Below, one piece after another: positions 1 to 5,595 of a stretch of DNA of 5,595 bases. A program made the position numbers and the translations under genes. Every line of letters starts with the position of its first letter. Position 1 is the stretch's first letter. This DNA is from Spartobacteria bacterium UBA6821 (GTDB lineage: Bacteria > Verrucomicrobiota > Verrucomicrobiia > Chthoniobacterales > UBA6821), in NCBI GenBank assembly GCA_002452515.1, contig DKEN01000138.1, positions 577 through 6,171 on the forward strand. Reading direction: 5' to 3'. Below the pieces are notes generated by a model. It was not told the origin of the DNA and ran no database searches. It saw nothing but the letters and a program-made list of their open reading frames with translations.

Positions 1-21
1 TGCGGAGGGTGCCACCGATGA
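1..21 (+). CDS. actA: ActA 3' end (partial): multiheme cytochrome c subunit of ACIII
   Basis: Reading from base 1, the frame gives Cys-Gly-Gly-Cys-His-Arg and then a TGA stop at 19-21. This is a perfect CxxCH heme c attachment motif placed one residue before the C-terminus. Only six codons are visible, so the call rests on that motif, on the 4-base ATGA overlap with actB, and on the known act gene order, in which the multiheme cytochrome actA precedes actB. ActA is a periplasmic, membrane-anchored multiheme cytochrome c that takes electrons from the ActB clusters. The 5' end lies outside the window. The motif could be chance in so short a stretch, but frame, stop position and context all agree. 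Confidence 0.62.
   Translation, partial: CGGCHR
4..9 (+). promoter_or_regulatory. Ribosome binding site of actB
   Basis: GGAGGG sits 8 bases before the ATG at 18, an ideal Shine-Dalgarno position. It decides the start codon. A longer reading frame would begin at the GTG at 9, but that GTG overlaps the last base of the ribosome site and has no site of its own. The element lies inside the codons for the CGGCH motif of the upstream gene. Confidence 0.75.
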
Positions 22-242
22 AAAAGATTTTCCAACACCCAACCCGTGACGCCAAGCCGACCCTCTGGAGAACCCAGGGAGAGCGTGAGGATACACCCGA
101 ATTTTCCGAAAGTCTCGCCCGGGAGTTCACCGCAGGCGCAACGGCCCTCCAAGAGCAGGATGATAACGGGCTATCCCGGCGTAATTTTGTCCGTCTCATG
201 GGTGCGGCCACGGCCCTCACCGGCCTGGGACTGACTGGTTGC
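18..242 (+). other. Tat signal peptide with lipoprotein cleavage site in ActB
   Basis: The twin-arginine motif is Ser53-Arg54-Arg55-Asn56-Phe57, preceded by an unusually long polar N-region of about 50 residues that is typical of ActB. The hydrophobic core covers about residues 58-72, and the lipobox Leu72-Thr73-Gly74-Cys75 follows. Tat export fits a protein folded around Fe-S clusters before transport. The lipobox predicts that the mature protein starts at a lipid-modified Cys75, which would anchor ActB to a membrane leaflet. Whether the whole N-region is removed cannot be shown from sequence. Confidence 0.75.
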
Positions 243-3104
243 CGCCGTCCTGAGGCCCACCTCGTCCCCTTCACTAAGAGTGCCGAATGGACGATCCCCG
301 GCAAATTCCTTTACTACGCGAGCGCCCTGCCCACTCCGGTCGGTGCAGTGCCGCTGACCATCACGACTTCCGATGGGCGCCCAACGAAGATCGAGGGAAA
401 TCCCCTTCACCCGGCCAGCAATGGGGCTACTGATGCCTTTGCCCAAGCCTCGATCCTCGATCTTTACGATCCGAATCGCTCCAAGGAGATCACCTATAAC
501 TCCGCCACCGTCTCGCGTGCCGAGCTGGATGCGTTCTTGGCGAAAGTCCGTACCGCAGCCGGAACGAATGCTGGCGAAGGTCTGGCGATCCTGATCGGCA
601 AGGAGAATTCTCCGACGATTGAGCGCCTGCGTACAGAACTCACCAAGCAGTTCCCAAAAATCCTTTGGGTGGAGGATGAAGCGATATCCTCAAAGGAAAG
701 TGATGAGGCTTTTGACGCTGTTTTTGGTGAGGGGAATCGTCCGGTCTATGACTTTGAAAAAGCCGATGTCATTCTCTCGCTCGGAAGCGATTTCCTGAAT
801 CCTTCGGAAACGGGTCTTGGTTTTGCAAAGGGTTTTACGAAGCGCCGCAACCCCGAGGGGAAAATGAACCGCCTCTATGTGGTGGAGAATCACTTCTCCC
901 TCACCGGTGGAATGGCTGATCACCGGCTTCGCATTCCCGCTAGTGGAATCGGAGATTTCACCGTAGCTCTTGCCAAGGTGATCGCTGACAAGACCGGCGA
1001 CACTGATCTCGCAGCTCTTGCCTCGTCTTACAAAGGGAGTGGAAGAACCTTTAGCGATGCTTGGATCAAGGGTGTGGCGGATGATCTGCTCGCGGCCAAA
1101 GGTAACGGGATAGTTATTGCTGACTCACAACAGCCAGTCGCAGTTCAAGCATTGACGCTTGGAGTCAATAAAGCACTCGGCAACCTCGGTTCCACGATTT
1201 CGGTCGCTCAGACCGCAATCAAGCCGGTGTCCACACTTGCTGATCTCTCCAAGGCGATCCAAACAGCCGCAGTCAAAACACTCCTGATCCTGGGTGGAGA
1301 CCCGGTTTATAGCGCGTCTGGAACCGAGTTCCCAAATTCACTTGCGAGCGTTCCTGAGACACTCCATCTCTCACCCTTTGTTGATGAGACCAGCAAGGTG
1401 ACTCACTGGCATGTGCCTGCCGCCCATTATCTGGAGAGTTGGGGAGATGCCCGCTCGATTGACGGGACGATTAGTCCGGTTCAGCCGATGATTCTTCCGC
1501 TCTGGAATGGAATCTCGTCTGTCGAAATTCTCGCGGCGCTGTCGGGAGAAAAAGTGGATGGTCCTTCGGCTGTTCGCGCGACATTCAATACCTACTCGAA
1601 GGATTCCTCCGATGCCGGTTGGCAAGGCTTTCTTCGCAACGGATTCGCACAGGATACAGCTTGGCCTCGTGCAATCCCGGTTTTCAATCAAGCAGCCGCG
1701 CTGCCGTTGATTCAGTCAGCAGAGTCGGTCGTAGCCAGTGACTTTGAGATCACCTTCCTTCGCAGCTCTTCAGTTGATGACGGGCGCTATGCGGGAAACT
1801 CCTGGCTTCAAGAGACCCCTGATTTCGTCACCAAACTTGTCTGGGACAACGCGGCGCTCTTCAGTCCTACGGATGCCACCAAGCTAGGGATCAAGGATGG
1901 TGACTTCGTGAAGCTCTCGGCTGGTGCCAAATCCGTCGAGATTGCCGCCATGGTAGCTCCCGGTCATGCCGATGGCTCCATTAGTGCAGCTCTTGGGTAC
2001 GGGCGTCGCGGTGTCTCCCATGTGATGGAGAATGTTGGCTTCGATGTCTATCCGCTCCGCGAAAATTCCGCCCTCTGCTATCGCACCGGCGTGAAGGTGG
2101 AGAAGCTGGCCAAGCCTGCCTATGTTTTTGCCACGACCCAGGAACACCAGAACATGGAGGGGCGCAATATCGCCCGCGAGGGAACGCTCGACCAGTTCCA
2201 AAAGCAGCCTGAATTTGCTTCCGAGATGGATGGCGAAATCGCGCCACCAGTTTCGATTTATCCGAATCCGCCGCTGACCTCTGATTTGCAGTGGGGTCTT
2301 TCGATGGATCTCAACACCTGCATTGGCTGTAACGCCTGCATCGTCGCCTGTCAGGCGGAGAATAATATTCCTGTCGTCGGCAAGGACCAGGTGCGTCGCG
2401 GCCGTGATATGGCCTGGATTCGCATTGACCGCTGGTTCTCCAGCGCCGATCACAGCGAGGAAAATCTGGAGATGATCCCGATGGGTGTGATGTGTCAGCA
2501 GTGTGAGAGCGCTCCCTGCGAAGCGGTCTGCCCCGCCAATGCAACCGTGCACAGTGAGGAGGGACTCAATCTGATGGCCTACAATCGCTGCATCGGCACC
2601 CGCTACTGCGCGAACAACTGTCCTTGGAAGGTGCGCCGATTCAACTGGTTCGACTTCAACGAGCGTCCGCTGGATGAACTCTACTACGGGCCGCTCGCGC
2701 CCAAGGGAATGGCTGAAAGCCTCAAGCTGGTGAAAAATCCAAATGTCACCGTCCGGATGCGTGGTGTCATGGAGAAGTGCACTTTCTGCATTCAGCGTAT
2801 CGAGGAAGCCAAGATCGCCCGTGCCGTCAAGGCCGGCGCCAGCGATGTCACCAAGACGCCGCTTCCTGTCTTCAAGACAGCTTGCCAGCAGGCCTGTCCT
2901 TCGGAGTCGATTGTCTTTGGCAACATCAACGATCCTGAGAGCGCCATCTCGAAGTCGAGGAGCATTTCCCGCACGTACACCTCGCTCAACTATCTCAACA
3001 CGCGCCCGCGCGTCACCTACTTGGCGAGGATTCGCAACCCGAACCCGGCGATGCCTGGTGCCGATCTGGTCGGTGCCGCCAACCGCAGTTCCGAGCACGC
3101 CTAA
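18..3104 (+). CDS. actB: ActB: ACIII iron-sulfur subunit (molybdopterin-oxidoreductase-like domain fused to ferredoxin domain)
   Basis: This is the large periplasmic iron-sulfur subunit of ACIII, carrying electrons from quinol oxidised at ActC towards the c-type hemes. From ATG 18 it is 1028 residues, the usual size for the fused form. Residues 53-57 (SRRNF) followed by a hydrophobic stretch form a Tat signal, ending in lipobox LTGC with Cys75. Residues about 90-720 resemble molybdopterin oxidoreductases (GRPTKIEGNP near 120, LDLYDP near 147), but the only cysteine between 75 and 768 is Cys687, so no Fe-S or Mo ligand is evident; in this family the domain lacks the cofactor. Residues about 755-985 are a PsrB/NrfC-type ferredoxin domain with Cys at 768, 771, 774, 778; 826, 829, 834, 838; 858, 864, 868; and 921, 924, 956, 960. 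The third group has Thr861 in place of a cysteine, fitting three [4Fe-4S] and one [3Fe-4S] cluster. It overlaps the upstream gene by 4 bases and is followed by actC after 11 bases. Confidence 0.95.
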   Translation: MKKIFQHPTRDAKPTLWRTQGEREDTPEFSESLAREFTAGATALQEQDDNGLSRRNFVRLMGAATALTGLGLTGCRRPEAHLVPFTKSAEWTIPGKFLYYASALPTPVGAVPLTITTSDGRPTKIEGNPLHPASNGATDAFAQASILDLYDPNRSKEITYNSATVSRAELDAFLAKVRTAAGTNAGEGLAILIGKENSPTIERLRTELTKQFPKILWVEDEAISSKESDEAFDAVFGEGNRPVYDFEKADVILSLGSDFLNPSETGLGFAKGFTKRRNPEGKMNRLYVVENHFSLTGGMADHRLRIPASGIGDFTVALAKVIADKTGDTDLAALASSYKGSGRTFSDAWIKGVADDLLAAKGNGIVIADSQQPVAVQALTLGVNKALGNLGSTISVAQTAIKPVSTLADLSKAIQTAAVKTLLILGGDPVYSASGTEFPNSLASVPETLHLSPFVDETSKVTHWHVPAAHYLESWGDARSIDGTISPVQPMILPLWNGISSVEILAALSGEKVDGPSAVRATFNTYSKDSSDAGWQGFLRNGFAQDTAWPRAIPVFNQAAALPLIQSAESVVASDFEITFLRSSSVDDGRYAGNSWLQETPDFVTKLVWDNAALFSPTDATKLGIKDGDFVKLSAGAKSVEIAAMVAPGHADGSISAALGYGRRGVSHVMENVGFDVYPLRENSALCYRTGVKVEKLAKPAYVFATTQEHQNMEGRNIAREGTLDQFQKQPEFASEMDGEIAPPVSIYPNPPLTSDLQWGLSMDLNTCIGCNACIVACQAENNIPVVGKDQVRRGRDMAWIRIDRWFSSADHSEENLEMIPMGVMCQQCESAPCEAVCPANATVHSEEGLNLMAYNRCIGTRYCANNCPWKVRRFNWFDFNERPLDELYYGPLAPKGMAESLKLVKNPNVTVRMRGVMEKCTFCIQRIEEAKIARAVKAGASDVTKTPLPVFKTACQQACPSESIVFGNINDPESAISKSRSISRTYTSLNYLNTRPRVTYLARIRNPNPAMPGADLVGAANRSSEHA

Positions 3105-3115
3105 TTTTCATCAGG

Positions 3116-4546
3116 ATGTCCACACTCACCACCAACGCTGAAGCCGTGACGGAGACTCCGGATCTCGAGATCCTTGCCCGTCCGCCCCAGGTCTTGAACA
3201 ACCGTGATCCGAAGTGGGTGACAGGGGCGGTCTGCTCGATTGTCGAGGGGAAGACTCCGCTCTGGTGGTGGATCGGCTTTACGATTGCCGCGACCTTTGC
3301 TGGGATCGGTGGGGCCTGCATTCTCTATATGATTGTCACCGGTGTCGGTGTCTGGGGATCGAACAGCCCTTGCTTCTGGGCCTGGGATATCACCAACTTT
3401 ATTTTCTGGGTTTCGATGGCTCATGCCGGTTCGATGATCTCGGCCCTGCTCTTCCTGACCCGTCAGCGGTGGAGCATCTCCATTGCCCGCGTCTCCGAAG
3501 CGATGACGGTCTTCGCAATCATGTGTGCGGGCGTTTACCCCGCCATCCACATTGGACGCGTCTGGTTTGTCTGGTTCCTCTTCCCAATCCCGAACAACTA
3601 CGGAATGTGGCCCAACTTCTCGAGTCCTCTGCTCTGGGATGTCTTTGCGGTCACCAGCTATCTGACGGTTTCCTCTCTCTTCTGGTTCGCGGGAATGATT
3701 CCCGATCTCTCCGTGCTGCGCGATCGCGCCACGACTAAGATCCGTAGATTCTGTTATGGCATCGTCTCGCTTGGCTGGCTTGGAACAGCCCGTCAATGGA
3801 GACACTACGAGATGATGTATGTGCTCCTTGCAGGTATCACCTCGGTGCTCGTTGTCACCGTGACGACGATCGTCTCGTCCGATTGCGCCACGTCGGTTAT
3901 CCCCGGCTGGCATGCGACCATTTTCCCCTTCTACTTTATGGTGGGTGCGGTTTACAGCGGCTGCGCCACCGTGCTCACACTGCTGATTCCGCTGCGGTTG
4001 GCTTATCCGCAGCTCAAGGAACTCATCACCGCCTCCCATCTCGACAAGGTCTGCAAACTGCTCCTCTTCATGGGTTCCTGCGTGGCCTATGTCTATGTGA
4101 TGGAGCTCTTCAATGCCTGGTACAGCGGCAACGCCTTCGAACGCGGTGCCTTCTGGGAGCGCTTCAACGGCCTCGCCGCGTGGTATCCGATCACCTGTCT
4201 TTCGATCAATCTGATCGTGCCGCAGCTCTTCTGGTTCAAGAAGATCCGCCACTGCCTGCCGGTGGTCTTTGTCCTCGCGATTCTCTGTAACGTCGGAATG
4301 TGGTTTGAGCGTTTCATGATCGTGACGACTTCGTTGATTCACGACTTCCTCCCTTCTTCCTGGCATATTTTCCACGCTTCTATCGTTGATATCCTGACGG
4401 CCACCGGAACGGTCGGCATTTTCTTCACGCTCTTTCTCCTCTTCATCCGATTCGTGCCGGTCATTAACATGAGTGAGCTTAAAGCAACGCTGCCGGACTC
4501 TCAACCCGGACACGCAGCCGAGGAGGGGCATGGTCTGAAATCATGA
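3116..4546 (+). CDS. actC: ActC: NrfD/PsrC-like quinol-oxidising integral membrane subunit of ACIII
   Basis: This 476-residue polytopic membrane protein belongs to the NrfD/PsrC family and is the subunit that binds and oxidises quinol in ACIII. I count about ten hydrophobic helices, roughly at residues 50-75, 90-114, 125-148, 172-196, 233-255, 265-293, 312-334, 353-374, 379-402 and 422-447, matching the ten helices expected for ActC. The soluble N-terminus carries the PPQVLNN segment just before the first helix. Polar residues inside helices that could serve the quinol site or proton path include His145 (AIHIGRVW) and Asp175 (LLWDVFAVTSY); assigning them is inference. The start ATG is 11 bases after the actB stop, with only AGG directly against it and no properly spaced ribosome site. 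Translation probably depends on ribosomes finishing actB. The end overlaps actD by 4 bases. Position between actB and actD favours ActC over its paralog ActF. Confidence 0.95.
   Translation: MSTLTTNAEAVTETPDLEILARPPQVLNNRDPKWVTGAVCSIVEGKTPLWWWIGFTIAATFAGIGGACILYMIVTGVGVWGSNSPCFWAWDITNFIFWVSMAHAGSMISALLFLTRQRWSISIARVSEAMTVFAIMCAGVYPAIHIGRVWFVWFLFPIPNNYGMWPNFSSPLLWDVFAVTSYLTVSSLFWFAGMIPDLSVLRDRATTKIRRFCYGIVSLGWLGTARQWRHYEMMYVLLAGITSVLVVTVTTIVSSDCATSVIPGWHATIFPFYFMVGAVYSGCATVLTLLIPLRLAYPQLKELITASHLDKVCKLLLFMGSCVAYVYVMELFNAWYSGNAFERGAFWERFNGLAAWYPITCLSINLIVPQLFWFKKIRHCLPVVFVLAILCNVGMWFERFMIVTTSLIHDFLPSSWHIFHASIVDILTATGTVGIFFTLFLLFIRFVPVINMSELKATLPDSQPGHAAEEGHGLKS
4522..4528 (+). promoter_or_regulatory. 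Probable ribosome binding site of actD
   Basis: GGAGGGG near the end of actC lies 14 bases before the actD ATG at 4543, farther than the usual 5-9 bases. An ATG at 4530 is closer to it in the wrong frame but meets TGA after two codons. Together with the ATGA overlap of actC stop and actD start, this suggests reinitiation by the terminating ribosome, helped by this purine-rich site. Confidence 0.45.
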
Positions 4547-5154
4547 GTCATCATCTCTCCATTTCCGAAGGTCATCATCTTCCTGTGGCTGGATCCAAGG
4601 AAGAGGCGCTCTATGCGATCGGTGCACGTTTTGAGTCATCGGATGACATCGTCAAGGCTGCTGCGAAGCTCCAAAAAGAGGGTTTCAGCTGCTACGAGAG
4701 CTATACCCCTTATCCGGTTCATGGACTGGCTCAGGTGATGCGCCTTCCCAAGTCGATCCTTAGCTTCCTTGTTCTTGGCGGCGGCATCTCAGCCATTCTC
4801 ATTGCTCTTTCGATGGAGTTGATTCCCACGGGTCTCATTTATCCGCTTATGGTGGATGGCAAACCGACGAATTTTTCGGCACTGCCCCAGTTCATTCCGA
4901 TTGTGGTCGCATTGACCCTGATGATCAGTGCCGTCACGGCTGTTGCTGGTATGATTCTGCTCGGAGGGATGCCGCTGTTTAATAATCCGATGTTTGCCTG
5001 GGATCTATTTGAGCGTGGGGCTTCGCGCAGCTTCTTCATCGCCATCGAGGCGCATGACCCGAAATTCACCACAGCCTCGGTGACAGAACTGCTTCATGAT
5101 CTGGGCGGACTCGATGTCACCGCAATTCATTTGGAGGCATCCGACAAGGAGTAA
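4543..5154 (+). CDS. actD: ActD: DUF3341 membrane subunit of ACIII
   Basis: This 203-residue protein matches the DUF3341 family, the ActD subunit of ACIII. Its N-terminal part, about residues 20-68, is a small soluble fold containing ALYAIGARFESSDDI and YESYTPYPVHGL. It is followed by a transmembrane hairpin with helices at about 70-92 and 117-140. The linker holds a family-type stretch (YPLMVDGKPTNFSALPQF, about 100-117), and after helix 2 comes the PLFNNPMF segment at about 144-151. A soluble C-terminal tail ends the protein. In known ACIII structures ActD packs against ActC; its exact job is unsettled, and there are no cofactor ligands. The N-terminus is rich in histidine (residues 3, 4, 11, 12), with no assigned role. 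The start is the ATG of an ATGA overlap with the actC stop, and actE begins 5 bases after the stop. Confidence 0.93.
   Translation: MSHHLSISEGHHLPVAGSKEEALYAIGARFESSDDIVKAAAKLQKEGFSCYESYTPYPVHGLAQVMRLPKSILSFLVLGGGISAILIALSMELIPTGLIYPLMVDGKPTNFSALPQFIPIVVALTLMISAVTAVAGMILLGGMPLFNNPMFAWDLFERGASRSFFIAIEAHDPKFTTASVTELLHDLGGLDVTAIHLEASDKE
5146..5151 (+). promoter_or_regulatory. Ribosome binding site of actE
   Basis: AAGGAG ends 8 bases before the ATG at 5160 and lies in the last codons of actD, directly ahead of its TAA. Strength and spacing are good, and this fixes the actE start. Confidence 0.8.
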
Positions 5155-5159
5155 CTCAC

Positions 5160-5595
5160 ATGATCGTCCGCTATTTCCTATTACTTCTGGTCTTTGTTTC
5201 CCTGCTGGTGTTGGGCATTGCCGGGTTGCGGGATTATTCCTTCCTTCCGCATAAGACCAAGCGCCCTCCGATCGAGCTTTTCCCCGACATGGTCCGTCAG
5301 GACAAAGTGAAGGCTCAGGCTCCGAGTGATTTTTTTGCCGATGGTCGCGGAGCACGTGCACCGATCGCTGGAACGGTTCCTCTTGGTTATACCCAGCCGA
5401 CTGCACTGGCAGCTGCAGCTGATGGAGCCGTCATGGGTGGTGCTTACGATGTGGTGCTCTTTGCCGGAAAGGAAGATTATGCCAACACAGGCAAAGTCGG
5501 AACAAACTGGGGCAACGGACTTCCCTTTGAAGCAACGCTGGCCACCCTCCAGCGTGGCCATGACCGCTATCAGATTCAGTGTGCTGTTTGCCACG
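5160..5595 (+). CDS. actE: ActE (5' part): membrane-anchored cytochrome c subunit of ACIII
   Basis: The frame opened by the ATG at 5160 has no stop and runs off the window after 145 complete codons. Residues 1-22 are a strongly hydrophobic helix (MIVRYFLLLLVFVSLLVLGI and on) that acts as export signal or membrane anchor. There is no cysteine in or after it, so no lipobox. An ActE-type linker follows (ELFPDMVRQ at about 40-48, APSDFFADGRGARAPIAGTV at about 54-73), leading to the heme c motif Cys141-Ala-Val-Cys144-His145 at bases 5580-5594. The protein is thus a class I-like monoheme cytochrome c whose axial methionine and C-terminus lie beyond the window. In ACIII, ActE takes part in the electron exit side of the complex. 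It lies 5 bases after actD with a good ribosome site, completing the order actABCDE. The family call is firm; single-heme content cannot be confirmed from the part seen. Confidence 0.9.
   Translation, partial: MIVRYFLLLLVFVSLLVLGIAGLRDYSFLPHKTKRPPIELFPDMVRQDKVKAQAPSDFFADGRGARAPIAGTVPLGYTQPTALAAAADGAVMGGAYDVVLFAGKEDYANTGKVGTNWGNGLPFEATLATLQRGHDRYQIQCAVCH

Noticed and set aside
9..17. GTG start at 9 giving ActB three extra residues
   Set aside because: The GTG overlaps the GGAGGG ribosome site, whereas the ATG at 18 is correctly spaced from it and forms an ATGA overlap with the upstream stop.
1884..3098. A 404-codon open frame on the minus strand over the ferredoxin part of actB
   Set aside because: It has the same cause: it is in register with actB codons and ends at a sense CTA codon. 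The plus-strand product has 15 conserved-pattern cysteines and is plainly the real gene.
18..3104. Functional molybdoenzyme with its own electron-transfer and membrane subunits (polysulfide, tetrathionate or nitrite reductase type)
   Set aside because: The catalytic half lacks metal ligands, it is fused to the ferredoxin domain, and it is followed by DUF3341 and a cytochrome c; that combination is specific to ACIII.
3214..4290. Two further plus-strand frames (174 and 164 codons) inside actC
   Set aside because: Both are out-of-frame shadows of actC, with leucine-, arginine- and cysteine-rich low-information translations and no ribosome site.
3101..4531. A 476-codon open frame on the minus strand covering actC, equal in length to ActC itself
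   Set aside because: It is in codon register with actC, so its openness only reflects the absence of TTA, CTA and TCA codons there. Its translation is highly charged and rich in Arg, Asp, Glu and His, with no recognisable domain, while the plus strand encodes a clear NrfD-family protein.
5539..5560. Inverted repeat TGGCCAC / GTGGCCA with an 8-base loop, resembling a hairpin or operator
   Set aside because: It lies inside actE coding sequence just ahead of the heme motif, has no T-run after it, and a 7-bp stem is expected by chance in a window of this size and composition.
5005..5594. Overlapping minus-strand frames of 133 and 137 codons opposite actD and actE
   Set aside because: The opposite strand carries clear DUF3341 and cytochrome c sequences with proper start signals, and the minus-strand translations show no domain or ribosome site.

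Overview
This window lies inside an Alternative Complex III (ACIII, act) operon, and every base can be accounted for on the + strand. ACIII is a membrane quinol oxidase module that stands in for the cytochrome bc1 complex. It takes electrons from quinol and passes them through iron-sulfur clusters and hemes c to a periplasmic carrier or a terminal oxidase. It is a known complex, not a new system. I found no RNA gene, mobile element, CRISPR array, internal promoter or terminator.

Layout: (1) bases 1-21, the last codons of an upstream gene that ends in a CxxCH heme motif, most likely actA (multiheme cytochrome c); (2) 18-3104, actB, a 1028-residue fusion of a cofactor-less molybdopterin-oxidoreductase-like domain and a four-cluster ferredoxin domain, with a Tat signal and a lipobox; (3) 3116-4546, actC, an NrfD/PsrC-type quinol-binding membrane protein; (4) 4543-5154, actD, a small DUF3341 membrane subunit; (5) 5160 to the window end, the start of actE, a membrane-anchored cytochrome c cut off just after its CxxCH motif. 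Junctions are very tight: ATGA overlap, 11-nt gap, ATGA overlap, 5-nt gap. This implies one polycistronic mRNA and coupled translation. A second NrfD-like subunit (actF) and perhaps cytochrome oxidase genes would be expected downstream, outside the window.

How the parts work together (family knowledge plus inference): ActC binds and oxidises quinol at the membrane surface. The ActB ferredoxin domain, with 15 cysteines fitting three [4Fe-4S] and one [3Fe-4S] cluster, carries electrons to the hemes of ActA and ActE. The dead molybdopterin-like domain of ActB is a structural scaffold. ActD packs beside ActC.

Organism: a Gram-negative-type respiring bacterium of moderately high GC content. The Tat-lipoprotein ActB and an ActE anchored by a transmembrane helix rather than a lipid-modified cysteine suggest the Planctomycetota-Verrucomicrobiota group, with Verrucomicrobiota as my best guess. 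This is from recollection of family sequences, not a search, and is low to moderate in confidence.
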